Shown: piece by piece, positions 44,840-56,100 of the stretch | Numbering within the stretch: the first letter of the stretch is position 1 | Layout of the letters: the number at the start of each line of letters is the position of its first letter | Source: Pseudomonas sp. MM223 | GTDB lineage: Bacteria; Pseudomonadota; Gammaproteobacteria; Pseudomonadales; Pseudomonadaceae | Direction of reading: 5' to 3' | DNA: 64,000 bases | NCBI GenBank assembly: GCA_947090765.1 | Contig: OX352322.1 | Coordinates: forward strand, 3,455,501 to 3,519,500 | The notes under the pieces: model-generated | The model's input: the letters and a program-made list of their open reading frames with translations, nothing else | Database searches by the model: none | What the model was told of the DNA's origin: nothing | Program-made: the position numbers and the translations under genes

Positions 44840-46659
44840 TGCTCGACGAACTGCTGCCCTACTACGAAAAGGAACTGTCGCACCTGCGCTTCCTCGGCCA
44901 GGAGTTTGCTGCGCAGTACCCTAAGATCGCATCGCGCTTGCTGATCGAAGGCGACAACTGCGAAGACCCGCATACCGAGCGCCTGATCGAGGCGTTCTCG
45001 TTCCTTTCTGCGCGGGTGCACAAGAAGCTCGATGACGAGTTTCCGGAAATCGTCGAATCCTTCCTTGAGGTGCTGTACCCGCATTACCTGCGCCCTACCC
45101 CGTCGATGTCGATTGCCGAGTTGAGCCTGGGCAGGCAAGAAAAGGTCACCGAGGCGTACCGCGTGCCTCGCCATACCGAAATGCATGCCAATGCCGTCGA
45201 GGGCGTAGTGTGCAAGTTCCGCACCTGCTACCCGGTAGAGCTATGGCCGATTGCCGTGCAACAGGCCTCGTTCGCGGAGATGGAACGTTCGGCATTCAAC
45301 GGCCACAGCGCCGACCTGGTCGCACGCCTGCGCATTCGCCTGGCAGCCACCGGCGATGCCTTGTTCGGGCAGATGGAAATGGACCGCCTGCGGTTTTTCC
45401 TCGACGGTGAAGCAACGCTGATGCTGCACCTGTACGAGCTGCTGTTCAATAACCTGGCCAAGGCTACCTTAAGCTTCAACGACGAAGGCCGCAGCCGTGA
45501 AGTCGCTCTGCCGGCCAATGCCCTCGCGGCCGTGGGTTATGCCCGCGACGAAGGCCTGGTGGATTACTCCGAACGCTCGTTCCTTGGCTACCGGTTGCTG
45601 CATGAGTATTTCACCTTCCCCGACAAGTTCATGTTCTTCGACCTCAGTGGTTTCGCTCGTATCCTGCAGGGCAAGGCCATTGAGCAGGTCGAGATCAATT
45701 TCTACTTCTCCGACTATGACCTCAGCGAGCGCTTGGCGCGGCTGACCCAGAACATCGGGCGCAACAATTTCAAGCTCAACTGCACGCCAATTATCAACCT
45801 GTTCCGCCAGCAGGCCGAGCCGATAAAGCTGACCCACACCCAGCACGAGTACCCGGTCACCCCTGATACCCGGCTGCACAACGCTGCAGAAGTGGTATCG
45901 ATCGACCGCGTGCGGCGGGTGCGTAAGCTTGGCGGCATCGACCAGGTCGCCACCTGCCTGCCGTTTTTCGAGCCCCGTGGCGAGCAAGACCCGCACAGTA
46001 GCTTCTGGGTCGCCCGTCGGCGCAACCAGGGTGATGCCACTGCCATGAGCATCCGCGTGGTCGACCGCGACCTGGAACTGATCGACGCCAGCAGCGACAC
46101 CCTCAGCATCGGCCTTACCTGTAGCAACCGCGATGTACCGCTGATGCTGCCGTTCGGCGGCGAGCGTGGTGATTTCAACATCCCTGCCAACTCGGTAATC
46201 AGGGACATCCGCTGCCTACGCAAGCCCACCGCCACGGTGCGCGTGCCATTGGGCAAAGGCCTGATCTGGCGGCTGATAGCGCACCTGTCGCTGAACCATA
46301 TGTCGCTGGTCAGCCAAGGCCGTGAAGTGCTGTTAGAGCTGCTGTCGCTATACAACTACCGCAACGTCTCGGCCATCCGCAAACAGATCAACGGCATCAA
46401 GGCAATCAGCAGCGAGCCGGTGGTTGCGCGTATCGGCCACCCGCGGCCGAACTTCGTGCGGGGCGTGGGCATTACCCTCACCCTCGACGAGCACCAATAC
46501 ACCGGCAGTGGCGTATTTCTGTTCGGCATGGTGCTGGACCACTTCTTCGGCCAGTACTGCTCGATGAACAGCTTCACCCAACTGACCCTGCGCACCCAAC
46601 AACGAGAAAAGAGAGTCGCCCAATGGCCAGCACGTACTGGCGATCAGCCCCTGGTCTGA
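44839..46659 (+). CDS. tssF: TssF, T6SS baseplate protein (VasA family)
   Basis: A 606-residue TssF/VasA protein. It opens LLPYYEKELSHLRFLGQEFA and continues with IASRLLIEGDNCEDPHTERL and FPEIVESFLEVLYPHYLRP, the highly conserved N-terminus. The C-terminal part has RNVSAIRKQINGIKAIS and FGQYCSMNSFTQLTL. It forms the baseplate wedge with TssG and TssE. It overlaps tssG by 37 bp. Confidence 0.95.
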   Translation: MLDELLPYYEKELSHLRFLGQEFAAQYPKIASRLLIEGDNCEDPHTERLIEAFSFLSARVHKKLDDEFPEIVESFLEVLYPHYLRPTPSMSIAELSLGRQEKVTEAYRVPRHTEMHANAVEGVVCKFRTCYPVELWPIAVQQASFAEMERSAFNGHSADLVARLRIRLAATGDALFGQMEMDRLRFFLDGEATLMLHLYELLFNNLAKATLSFNDEGRSREVALPANALAAVGYARDEGLVDYSERSFLGYRLLHEYFTFPDKFMFFDLSGFARILQGKAIEQVEINFYFSDYDLSERLARLTQNIGRNNFKLNCTPIINLFRQQAEPIKLTHTQHEYPVTPDTRLHNAAEVVSIDRVRRVRKLGGIDQVATCLPFFEPRGEQDPHSSFWVARRRNQGDATAMSIRVVDRDLELIDASSDTLSIGLTCSNRDVPLMLPFGGERGDFNIPANSVIRDIRCLRKPTATVRVPLGKGLIWRLIAHLSLNHMSLVSQGREVLLELLSLYNYRNVSAIRKQINGIKAISSEPVVARIGHPRPNFVRGVGITLTLDEHQYTGSGVFLFGMVLDHFFGQYCSMNSFTQLTLRTQQREKRVAQWPARTGDQPLV

Positions 46660-47693
46660 TCGATCAGGCCCGAGCCGAGCCGCACCGATTCGAATTCTTT
46701 CAATTGGTGCGCCTGCTCCGCCTGCACTACAGCCGCACCGGGCGCATGGACCTGGCAACCCGGCCCCACGAAGACCCGCTGCGTTTCCGCACCCAGCTGT
46801 CGCTGGCGTTTCCGGCCAGCGAAGTCAGCGACCTGCACTTCGAGCGTGAAGGCAAGGTGTCGTCGGCCGGCCTGCCACTGTCGGAGGTACAGGTCACCTT
46901 CATGGGCCTGGTCGGGCCTTCGGGTGTGCTGCCGCGCCCGTACACCGAGTTGCTGCTGGAGCGCCATGTGCAATACCGCGACGATGCCGCCCATGCGTTT
47001 CTCGATATCTTCTCGCACCGCATGACCACGCTGTTCTACGAGGCCTGGCAAAAATACAAATTCCATATCGAGCACGAGCGCAATGGCACCTCGGGCTTCG
47101 ATGGCTACCTGCTCAACCTGGCAGGCCTCGGGCCGCGCGCCCAGAAGCTGAAGTTTGAAGAACAACCGTCAGCATTGCGCCGTGAGCTGTTCAGCTATTT
47201 TGCCGGCCTGCTCAGCCAGAAGCCGCGCAATGCGCTGAACCTCGAACGGATGCTCGGCTTTTATTTCTCGCTGCCGATCCACGTCAAGCAGTTTGCCGGT
47301 CGCTGGTTGCACTTGCCGCCCGAACAGCGCACCCAGCTTGGGCGGCGCAACGCCCAGCTTGGCCACAGCGCCGTTGCTGGCAAGCGGATCTGGGACTACC
47401 AATCATGCATTCGCATCGAGCTGGGCCCACTTGGCCTGGCCGATTACCAGCGCTTCCAGCCTGGTACCGAGTGCTATCGCAAGCTGGTCGAGCTGGTGCG
47501 CTTCTATATAGGTGCCGGGCTGGACTTCGAAATCGCCCCGCGCCTCAAGCGCGAGGCGGTACCGCGCGCCCAGCTCGGCCGCAGCGGCAATGTTGCACTG
47601 GGCTGGCTGGGCTGGCTCAAACGCCCTGGCCGTGACGCGGAGCCTTCGCGTTGCGCCGTTTTCCACATTCCTTACGATGGGGTCGCCTTGTGA
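46623..47693 (+). CDS. tssG: TssG, T6SS baseplate protein (VasB family)
   Basis: A 356-residue TssG. Conserved segments are PHRFEFFQLVRLLRLHYSR, VTFMGLVGPSGVLPRPYTEL, AFLDIFSHRMTTLFYEAWQK and HVKQFAGRWLHLPPEQRTQL. Partner of TssF in the baseplate wedge. The overlap with both tssF (37 bp) and clpV (GTGA) points to tight translational coupling. Confidence 0.95.
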   Translation: MASTYWRSAPGLIDQARAEPHRFEFFQLVRLLRLHYSRTGRMDLATRPHEDPLRFRTQLSLAFPASEVSDLHFEREGKVSSAGLPLSEVQVTFMGLVGPSGVLPRPYTELLLERHVQYRDDAAHAFLDIFSHRMTTLFYEAWQKYKFHIEHERNGTSGFDGYLLNLAGLGPRAQKLKFEEQPSALRRELFSYFAGLLSQKPRNALNLERMLGFYFSLPIHVKQFAGRWLHLPPEQRTQLGRRNAQLGHSAVAGKRIWDYQSCIRIELGPLGLADYQRFQPGTECYRKLVELVRFYIGAGLDFEIAPRLKREAVPRAQLGRSGNVALGWLGWLKRPGRDAEPSRCAVFHIPYDGVAL

Positions 47694-50287
47694 ACCTGAA
47701 GTCTCTGTTCGCCAAGCTAAACGAAACCAGCCGCACGGCCACCGAAAGCGCGGCGGCCCTGTGCCTGTCGGAGCATCACTACGACGTCGAGGTGGAGCAC
47801 CTGCTGCTGCAACTGCTCGATAGCAGTGACAATGACCTGGGGCCGATCCTGCGCCACTATGAGGTGGTCGCCGAGCGCCTGCAGGCGCAGCTGGTCACCG
47901 CCCTGGGCACGTTCAAGAAAGGTAATACCCGCACCCCGGCGCTGTCGCCACACATTACCCGCATGATCGAGCAGGCCTGGCTGCTGGCGTCGATCGAATA
48001 CGGCGTCGGCCAAGTGCGCAGCGGCCACCTGCTGCAAGCCCTGCTCGACGACGCCGAACTGCGCCGGGTGGTGATTGCTTCGGCACCGGAGCTGGAAAAG
48101 ATCAATGCCAACGACCTGCGCCTGAACCTTGCCGCTCTTGTCGAAGGCAGCGCCGAGTCGCGTCACGCCAGCCCCCTGGCCAGCCCGGCGGCACCGGTGG
48201 CCAGCGGCACCAAGGCTGGTGGCAAGACTCCGGCGCTGGACCAGTACACCGTCAACCTCACCCAGAATGCCCGCGAAGGCCGCATCGACCCGGTGTTGGG
48301 CCGCGAGTTTGAAGTGCGGCAGATGGTCGACATCCTCACCCGTCGCCGGCAGAACAACCCGATCCTTACGGGTGAAGCCGGGGTCGGCAAAACCGCTGTG
48401 GTCGAAGGCCTGGCACTGCGAATCGCCCAGGGCGATGTACCAGCAGTGCTCAAAGACGTTGCCCTGCATACCCTCGACCTGGGCCTGCTGCAAGCCGGCG
48501 CCGGGGTAAAGGGCGAGTTCGAAAACCGTCTGAAGGCGGTAATCGAAGAGGTGAAACGCAGCCTGCATCCGATCATCCTGTTCATCGATGAAGCCCACAC
48601 CCTGATCGGCTCCGGCGGCCAGGCCGGGCAGAACGACGCCGCCAACCTGCTCAAGCCAGCCCTGGCCCGTGGCGAACTGCGCACCATCGCCGCCACCACC
48701 TGGGCCGAATACAAGAAGTACTTCGAGAAGGACGCCGCATTGGCCCGCCGTTTCCAGGTGGTGAAGGTCGAAGAGCCTGACGAAGACAAGGCCATTCACA
48801 TGTTGCGCGGCCTGCTGGGCAAGATGCGCGAGCACCACAAGGTGGCGGTAATGGACGAAGCGCTGGTGCAGGCGGTGCGCCTGTCCAGCCGCTACATCAC
48901 CGGCCGCCAGCTGCCCGACAAGGCAGTCAGCGTGCTCGACACCGCCTGCGCGCGCATTGCTTTGGCGCAGTCGTCGCAACCAGGCTTGCTGGAAGACTGC
49001 CGTCGGCAGATCGACAACCTGCAGGCAGAAATTGCCGTACTTGGCCATGAAGCCGGCAAAGGCCATGACCATGCCCGACGCCTGAGGGAGTTGCAGAGCG
49101 CCCTGCAGGGCGAGCAGCAGCGTGAGCAGCAGCTCAACCAGCAGTGGCACCAAGAGCTGGAACTGGTCGAACAACTCAAGGCGCTGGACGCGGCCAACGA
49201 CGGCAATGCCGAGCAGCTCAATACGCTGCGCACTGAACTGGCCCGCGTACAAGGTGACCAGCCACTGGTCCACGCCTTGGTCGACAGCGGTGCCATCGCT
49301 CAGGTCATCAGCGGCTGGACCGGCATCCCGCTGGGCAAGATGCTGCGTGACGAAATCGACACCGTGCAGCGCCTGCCGGCCCTGCTCGGCGAGCGCGTGC
49401 TGGGCCAGGATCACGCCCTGCACGAGATTGGCAAGCGCATCAAGATTTCCCGTGCGCGCATGGAAGACCCGAACAAACCGATCGGCGTGTTCCTGCTGCT
49501 CGGCCCCAGCGGTGTAGGCAAGACCGAAACCGCCCTGGCCCTGGCCGATACCCTGTACGGCGGCGAGCGCAACCTGATCACCATCAACATGTCCGAATAC
49601 CAGGAGGCCCACACCGTGGCGAGCCTCAAGGGCTCGCCACCCGGCTACGTCGGCTACGGTGAGGGCGGCGTGCTGACCGAGGCGGTGCGCCGCAAACCCT
49701 ACAGCGTAGTGCTGCTCGACGAAGTGGAAAAAGCCCACCCGGACGTGCTCGAACTGTTCTTCCAGGTATTCGACAAGGGCGTGCTGGACGACGGCGAAGG
49801 CCGCGAGATCAACTTCCGCAACACAGTGATCATCCTCACCTCCAACACCGGCACCGAGCGCATCATGCAAACCTGCCTGAATGCCACCGAGCGGCCTACG
49901 CCGGAGGCCATCGTCGAAGGCCTGCGCAACGAGCTCAACCTTGTATTTAAGCCGGCGTTCCTTGGCCGCCTGAGCATCGTGCCGTTCTACCCGGTGCAGG
50001 ACAAGATCCTTGAGCGCATCGTCGCCCTCAAGCTTGAGCGCATTGCCAAGCGCTTCGCCCGCAACCACCAGGCCGAGCTGAGTTACGACGAGGCACTGGT
50101 CAAGGCCATCGCCGCGCGCTGCACCGAGGTCGACAGCGGCGCACGCAACATCGACAACATCTTGTCCCAAACCCTGATGCCCGAGCTCGCCCAACGCGTG
50201 CTTGAGCGCATGGCCCAGGACGCGCCCATCGAGCGCCTTGTGATCGAACTGGGCAGCGATGGCGATTTCGCCTATCGCCTGGCCTGA
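47690..50287 (+). CDS. clpV: ClpV / TssH, T6SS sheath-recycling AAA+ ATPase
   Basis: An 865-residue ClpB-like ATPase from GTG 47690 (VNLKSLFAKLNETSRTATES), overlapping the tssG stop as GTGA. The N-domain binds TssC. Walker A boxes are GEAGVGKTA near residue 227 and GPSGVGKTE near 604, with Walker B ILFIDEAHT and VVLLDEVEKAHPDV. A coiled-coil middle domain (residues about 430-520, QSALQGEQQREQQLNQQWHQ) is present. It disassembles contracted sheath for reuse. A 1003-codon antisense frame over this gene is a GC-bias shadow. Confidence 0.96.
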   Translation: MNLKSLFAKLNETSRTATESAAALCLSEHHYDVEVEHLLLQLLDSSDNDLGPILRHYEVVAERLQAQLVTALGTFKKGNTRTPALSPHITRMIEQAWLLASIEYGVGQVRSGHLLQALLDDAELRRVVIASAPELEKINANDLRLNLAALVEGSAESRHASPLASPAAPVASGTKAGGKTPALDQYTVNLTQNAREGRIDPVLGREFEVRQMVDILTRRRQNNPILTGEAGVGKTAVVEGLALRIAQGDVPAVLKDVALHTLDLGLLQAGAGVKGEFENRLKAVIEEVKRSLHPIILFIDEAHTLIGSGGQAGQNDAANLLKPALARGELRTIAATTWAEYKKYFEKDAALARRFQVVKVEEPDEDKAIHMLRGLLGKMREHHKVAVMDEALVQAVRLSSRYITGRQLPDKAVSVLDTACARIALAQSSQPGLLEDCRRQIDNLQAEIAVLGHEAGKGHDHARRLRELQSALQGEQQREQQLNQQWHQELELVEQLKALDAANDGNAEQLNTLRTELARVQGDQPLVHALVDSGAIAQVISGWTGIPLGKMLRDEIDTVQRLPALLGERVLGQDHALHEIGKRIKISRARMEDPNKPIGVFLLLGPSGVGKTETALALADTLYGGERNLITINMSEYQEAHTVASLKGSPPGYVGYGEGGVLTEAVRRKPYSVVLLDEVEKAHPDVLELFFQVFDKGVLDDGEGREINFRNTVIILTSNTGTERIMQTCLNATERPTPEAIVEGLRNELNLVFKPAFLGRLSIVPFYPVQDKILERIVALKLERIAKRFARNHQAELSYDEALVKAIAARCTEVDSGARNIDNILSQTLMPELAQRVLERMAQDAPIERLVIELGSDGDFAYRLA

Positions 50288-50311
50288 CCAGTACCCGGAG
50301 GTTTTGCCGTC

Positions 50312-51034
50312 ATGCAACACAAGCACACCGCCCTCAAACGCATTACCGCCGCCGCGCTGCTGTTGGCGCTGGCGGGTTGCGGGGTTACCGACCGTATCGG
50401 CAAACGCATGGAGGACAGCTGGGCAGCCGACATGCTGGCCGACAGCGAGAAGGTCATCCTGACCTCCGATGGCGGCAACCAGCTCAACCCCGATGCCGAG
50501 GGCAAGCCGCTGTCGGTGGTGATGCGCGTGTACCAGCTGACCGACCTTGAGCGCTTTGCCGCGACCGATGCCGAAACCCTGTGGGGCACCCCGGAAAAGG
50601 CACTGGGCAACAACCTGGTTGAAGCACGCGAGATCACCCTGTTGCCGGGCATCGGCCAGATCGACCAGTGGCCGCTGGCCAAGAACGCTCGCTACGTAGG
50701 CGTGGCAGCGTTCTTCCGCGATGAACAAGGTGCGCGCTGGAAAGTGGCCTTCGACGCCAACTCGCTGCGCAAGGACGGCATCTGGTTCTCCTCCGACGGC
50801 CTGCGGGTACTGGTGGACAAGACGGAAATCAGCGCCATGCGTGGCGTGGACGTGCTTAACAAACCGCCGACCGCCGACCAGCTCGCAGCTGCGCAGAAGG
50901 CCAAGGACGCAGCCCCGGCGATCACCGACAAGGTGCAGGACGCGGTCATTGAAAAAGCCAGCGACGCCGCTGGCCAGTCGGCCAGCAACGCCATGGATTC
51001 AACCTTCAACTCTTTAGTGGATAGCGTCAAATGA
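50312..51034 (+). CDS. tssJ: TssJ, T6SS outer-membrane lipoprotein
   Basis: A 240-residue lipoprotein. The signal peptide (KRITAAALLLALAGCG) has a lipobox LAGC with Cys near residue 23. The TssJ transthyretin-like core follows (LSVVMRVYQLTDLERF; AREITLLPGIGQIDQWPLAK; YVGVAAFFRD). The C-terminal extension of about 60 residues is Ala/Asp-rich and helical (KAKDAAPAITDKVQDAVIEK), longer than minimal TssJ. It anchors TssM at the outer membrane. Overlaps tssK by 4 bp. Confidence 0.93.
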   Translation: MQHKHTALKRITAAALLLALAGCGVTDRIGKRMEDSWAADMLADSEKVILTSDGGNQLNPDAEGKPLSVVMRVYQLTDLERFAATDAETLWGTPEKALGNNLVEAREITLLPGIGQIDQWPLAKNARYVGVAAFFRDEQGARWKVAFDANSLRKDGIWFSSDGLRVLVDKTEISAMRGVDVLNKPPTADQLAAAQKAKDAAPAITDKVQDAVIEKASDAAGQSASNAMDSTFNSLVDSVK

Positions 51035-52374
51035 GCAAGCAGAGCCGGGTGATGTGGTCGGAAGGCATGTTTCTGCTGCCCCAGCATTTCCAGTACCAGG
51101 ACGAGTTCCACCAACACCAGTTGGCTGAGGCGACCCTGCGCAGTACCCCGTTCCACTGGGGTGTACAGGCACTGCAGGTGGACGAGGACGCCCTGGCCAA
51201 TGGTTCGCTGCAACTCAAGCGGCTGAAGCTGGTGTTCCCCGATGGCAGCCTGTACGACGCTCCGCAGCACGACCCGCTGCCGGCCGCGCGCGACCTCAAA
51301 GACCTGCTCAAGGCCAACGACCTTAAGGTCCATGCCGCACTCAAGCTGCCCGAGCCATTCGGCCTAAACTACGTCGAGGATGGCCACGAACACAAAGCCG
51401 CACGGCGTTTTCGCAAACAGTTCGACACCCTGCCCGACCTCAATGAAGGCGAGCTGGAAAACGAGATCACCAGCCTGCGCCTGAACGTGGTGCTGCTGGT
51501 CGACGGTGACAAACTCGACGGTTACAGCCATTGCCCGTTGGCGAAGCTGGTACGCAACAGCATGGGCGGTTTCAACCTCGACCCGCATTTCGTCCATCCA
51601 ACCCTGCACCTGGGCAGCCACGAGACCATCGCCAGCCTCGGCAAGCGGCTGCTTGGCGCCCTGCAGGCCAAGAGCAAGGCACTGTCCGGCCGGCGCCGCG
51701 AGCGCGCCGACCAGATCGCCGAGTTCGGGTCCAGCGACGTCACCCTGTTCTGGCTGCTGAACACGGTCAACCGTGCCCACCCGCAACTGGCTCATCTGCT
51801 GGCCCACCCGCGCCTGCACCCGGAGCGCCTGTACCTGTTCCTCGCCGACCTGGCCGGCGGGCTGCTGACCTTCACCCTGGACACCCAGCTCGGCGACATC
51901 CCTGAGTACGACCACAAAGACCCTGCAGCATCGCTGGTGAAACTGGACGAGATGATCCGCGTGATGCTCGACAACGTCGTGCCTAACCAGTGCATCGTCA
52001 TCAACCTTACCCAAACCAAACCGTCGCACTGGCAAGGCCAATTGCAGGACCCACGTTTGGCCGAAGCCGACTTCTATATCGCCGTGCACGCAGACATGCC
52101 CGGTGCCAGCCTGCTGGAGCTGGTACCTCGGGCATTCAAGGTCGGCTCGCCGGAAGACATCGAAGTGGTGGTCAACAGCGCGATGCCCGGCGTCACCCTC
52201 AACCATGCCGCGAGGCTGCCGAATGCGATCCCGGTGCGCCTGGACAACCAGTACTTCGCCATCGAGCCACACGGCAATGTGTATGAGCGAATGATCAACG
52301 CCCAGGCCATCTGCTTCTATGCGCCCAGCGCCTTTACCAACCTCAAGCTTGAACTGATGGCGGTGCTCAAATGA
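51031..52374 (+). CDS. tssK: TssK, T6SS baseplate adaptor
   Basis: A 447-residue TssK with the conserved start RVMWSEGMFLLPQHFQYQDE. The fold is that of phage receptor-binding proteins and connects the baseplate to the TssL/TssM membrane complex. Later conserved parts include LNHAARLPNAIPVRLDNQYF and the end QAICFYAPSAFTNLKLEL. Overlaps tssJ and tssL as ATGA on both sides. Confidence 0.96.
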   Translation: MSKQSRVMWSEGMFLLPQHFQYQDEFHQHQLAEATLRSTPFHWGVQALQVDEDALANGSLQLKRLKLVFPDGSLYDAPQHDPLPAARDLKDLLKANDLKVHAALKLPEPFGLNYVEDGHEHKAARRFRKQFDTLPDLNEGELENEITSLRLNVVLLVDGDKLDGYSHCPLAKLVRNSMGGFNLDPHFVHPTLHLGSHETIASLGKRLLGALQAKSKALSGRRRERADQIAEFGSSDVTLFWLLNTVNRAHPQLAHLLAHPRLHPERLYLFLADLAGGLLTFTLDTQLGDIPEYDHKDPAASLVKLDEMIRVMLDNVVPNQCIVINLTQTKPSHWQGQLQDPRLAEADFYIAVHADMPGASLLELVPRAFKVGSPEDIEVVVNSAMPGVTLNHAARLPNAIPVRLDNQYFAIEPHGNVYERMINAQAICFYAPSAFTNLKLELMAVLK

Positions 52375-53087
52375 CCGAAGCCGTATTGCAACAGGGCGCG
52401 GTTGCGGCCGCCAATGACAAACCGACGCTCAAGGATTTGGTCCAGGACTTCATCAGCATGGCGCTGATTGTGCGTCGCGGGCGCCAGGTGACCTCGGTGC
52501 AGGCCTTTGAAGGCAGCGTCGAACGCTTCTTCGCCAACCTGGAACGTGACGCACGCGCTGCCAACTACAGCGTCGAACAGGTCAAGGACACCCAGTACGC
52601 GCTGTGTGCCTTCCTCGACGAAAGCGTGCTGCGCTCGGGTGACAACGCGCTGCGTCGGCACTTTGAGTTGCAGCCGTTGCAGTTCCGCTATTTCGGTGTG
52701 CACCTGGCCGGTGAAGGTTTCTTCGAAAAAGTCGATGCGCTGCGTGCGGACGTCAAGCAGAACATTGATGTGCTTGAGGTGTACCACCTGTGCCTGGCCC
52801 TGGGCTTCGAGGGCAAGTTCAGCCTCGGCCAGAAGGACCAACTGCGTTACCTGGCCAATACCCTCGGCCAGGATATCGCCCGCTACCGCAAAGCGCCCAA
52901 AGCGCTGTCGCCGGACTGGGCGCTGCCCGATCAGGTTTCGCAGATGCTGCGCCATGAAGTGCCGCTGTGGGTGTATCTGGCGCTGATCGCGCTGGTCTGC
53001 GTCGCCGTGTACCTGACGCTCGACTGGTTGCTGGACAAGGACGTCACCGCCCTTTCCGAACAAATCCGCCAGCTGTTCAGTGCCTGA
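52371..53087 (+). CDS. tssL: TssL, T6SS inner-membrane DotU-like protein (no OmpA domain)
   Basis: A 238-residue DotU/TssL. The cytoplasmic domain has LVQDFISMALIVRRGRQVTS and YALCAFLDESVLRS, the typical DotU motifs. A single TM helix near the C-terminus (VYLALIALVCVAVYLTLDWL) is followed by only a short periplasmic tail. It lacks the peptidoglycan-binding OmpA domain found in extended TssL proteins; a separate IcmF/OmpA fusion gene downstream may supply that. Confidence 0.95.
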   Translation: MTEAVLQQGAVAAANDKPTLKDLVQDFISMALIVRRGRQVTSVQAFEGSVERFFANLERDARAANYSVEQVKDTQYALCAFLDESVLRSGDNALRRHFELQPLQFRYFGVHLAGEGFFEKVDALRADVKQNIDVLEVYHLCLALGFEGKFSLGQKDQLRYLANTLGQDIARYRKAPKALSPDWALPDQVSQMLRHEVPLWVYLALIALVCVAVYLTLDWLLDKDVTALSEQIRQLFSA

Positions 53088-53117
53088 ACACACATCAGGT
53101 AGCCGAGTCAGGAAGAC

Positions 53118-56100
53118 ATGAAAACATTACTGCGTCTGTTGAAAAGTTTCTGGGTGCTGCTGCCATTGCTATGGCTGGCCAGCCTGTTGATTTGCTGGTT
53201 GGCTGCGCCGCTGGTGCCGTGGCTGCGTCATCACGTACCGGAAGCGCTGGCAATCATCAGTGCCTGCTTCCTGCTGGTGATCGTACTGCGCCAGTACCAG
53301 CGCATTCGCGCCGAGCACAACCTGGAGAACCTGCTGCAGATCGAGGTCGACCGCTCGTGGAATGCCACTGGCGAGTTCCGTGACCAACAGGTGCTGCGCG
53401 AACGCCTGAAGCACGCCATCGCCATGCTGCGCACCGATCGTTCCGCCGGCGGTGGCGGCAAGGCAGCGCTTTCCGACCTGCCCTGGTACCTGGTGGTTGG
53501 CATGTCGGCTGCGGGCAAGACCTCGCTGCTCACCCATTCTGGCCTGTCGGCCAGCATCGCCACGGCCAACGATAGCGAAAGCGGTACCCAGCACTGCGAC
53601 TGGTACTTCAGCCCCGACGCCGTGATGATCGACACTGCCGGGCGCTACTTGCGCGACGACCAGTCGGCCAGCGAGTTCTCGGCCTTCCTGCGCATGCTGC
53701 GCAAGCAACGCGGCAAGGCGGCGATCAATGGCCTGGTCCTGGTAGTGAGCCTGCCCGAGTTGCTGGCGGCCAACAGTGATGAGCGCAATGCCTTGGCCGC
53801 CCAGCTGGTAGCACGGGTGGAAGAATATGCCGAATGCCTCGACGCCAACCCGCCGATCTACCTGATGCTGAGCAAGACCGACCAATTGCCGGGCTTCAGC
53901 CAGGCATTCGACGGCCTCGACCTGCACGAACGCCAGCAGCCGCTGGGCATGACCTTCGGCCTGTCGGAAATCCGCAACAACGGCTTGCACGCCGTGCTGC
54001 AGACGCGCCTGAAGAACCTGCAAGGTCATATTCGCCAGCACGTTGACGCTCAAATGATCGCCCTCGGTGCCGACGCCGACAGCACCCTGTTGAATTTTCC
54101 GCAGTACTTCGCCGCCCTCAGCGGTGTACTCGAGCAATTCCTCGACCACTTCACCCGCGGCCATCGTGGCTCTACCCCGATGTTGTTGCGTGGCCTGTAC
54201 TTCACCAGTGCATTGCAGACCGGGCAGCAACTGGGACAGGTCTATGAAGATGTCATCGCCGATGAGTTTGCCCTGCAGGCGGCCTACGATGAGCACGCCG
54301 AAAGCACTACCAAGGCCCTGGGCAACCGCAGCTACTTCATCACCGATACCTTCCGCCGGGTGATCTTCCCGGACCGCGACTTGACCTTGTACCAGTCGCG
54401 CCTGGGCCGGCAAGCGGCCTTTAGCCCACTGCTGCTGGGCCTGGCCGTCGCCATGGGGGTACTGTTTGTCGGCTGGCAGGCACTGTCGTTCATCAACAAC
54501 CGGCAGTGGCTCGAAGGCCTGCGCGGGCAGCTGGCGCAGATCGAACAAGCGCCGGATCGCGAGCGCCTGCTGGCCGCAGGCAAGGGCCTGGAAGTGCTGC
54601 GTGAACAGATGGCGACCGTCGAAGCCCATCGCCTGCAAGGCGTCCCCCTGCAGTTGGCTGCTGGCCTTTACCACGGTGAAGCCATCCACCAGGTGAGCAG
54701 TGCCGCTTATCTGGCGCAACTACGCAGCCAGGCGCTGGAGCCGATCGCACGCAGCCTGCAAGTGCAGATGCGCGCGTTCAACACGTTTGCCAACGGTATC
54801 AATCAGGAACTGGAGTTCACGCCAGCGCCGCAGCCAAAGAAACGCAACGGCAAGGCCATCACCCCAGCCGTGGCAGCCAACGCCGCAGCAGGCAACACCC
54901 GCCTGGGGGCCTACGCCGCCAAGGTCAACCTGGCCACTGCCAGCGACGCCGCCGCGTTGTCCGCCACCACTGGTGGCCTGTCGTTGTCCGAAGAAATGCT
55001 CGGCCGGCTGGACGAACAGCAAGTGGCTTCAATCATTGACGCCTACAACACCCTCAAGCTTTACCTGCTGTTGACCGAGCCCCAGGCCCACCCGGCCCCG
55101 GCCTTCGTTGCTGCCAGCCTGCCCCAGGCCTGGGCGGGTGCAGCCGCTGAAGGGGCCTCGGCCGACGCAGAGGTGATCGAAGAAAACGCCCCGCTTTACG
55201 TGCAACTGCTGGAGCAGGGCCAGGCGCCCGCGCTACCGCGCAACGAGCAACTGATCAACGAAACCCGGCAGAACCTCAAGGCGTTCATGATCTCCAGCTC
55301 GCTGGTCGATCGCGAATACTTGCGCCTGCAGCTTGAGTCCAGCCGCCAGTTCCCGGCACTGAGCCTCAACGACCTGGTCCCGCAGCCAGGCCGTGCGCTG
55401 CTGTACGGTTCCGCTGGTGTGCCAGCAATCTACACTCGCCAGGGCTGGGACACCTTCGTCAAGCCTGAACTGATCAAACTGGTGTCGGGCAACCTGCGTA
55501 ACGATTCGGACTGGGTACTGGACGGTGAAGGCGGCGACGCCCTCGTGCAAAAAGCCAACTTCGTGCGCGAGTTCATGACCCGCTACAAGCGCGACTACAC
55601 CCAGGCCTGGTACAAAATGGTCAGCAGCGTAGGTGTGCGCCACTTCACCGACCTGACTTCGGCCAGCGAGCAACTGGGCCTGCTCAGCGACGTGCAGAAC
55701 TCGCCGGTGAAAAACCTGCTGGCGGCGGTCAATGACAACACCCAGTGGGACCTGCCGGTCAAGCACGCGATCCCAGCCCCCGGTGCCGCTCGCGATGACG
55801 GCTTCTGGAGCAAGGTCACTGGCCTCTTCGACGCCGAGGACGCCCTGCCCGCCAACGTCACCCCGGCCCTGCCGGCGTTGGACGACGGCAGCCTGGCCAA
55901 ACGCTTCGAGCCAGTGGCACGGGTGTTTGCCGAAAACAACGCAGAAGGCGCCGACAGCACCATCATGGACCGCTACCTGGCCGCCTTGCGCAAGCTCAAG
56001 GTGCGCATGAACAACATCCAGCGTTCGCAGGATGTGGGTAAAAGCAGCAAGCAGCTGATCAGCGAAACCCTGGAAGGCCAGCCAAGCGAAATCAGCACCG

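Noticed and set aside
47717..50728. 1003-codon open frame on the minus strand
   Set aside because: It lies entirely antisense to clpV and tssJ; the translation has no recognisable domain and shows the His/Gln/Val-rich bias of the antisense frame of GC-rich genes.
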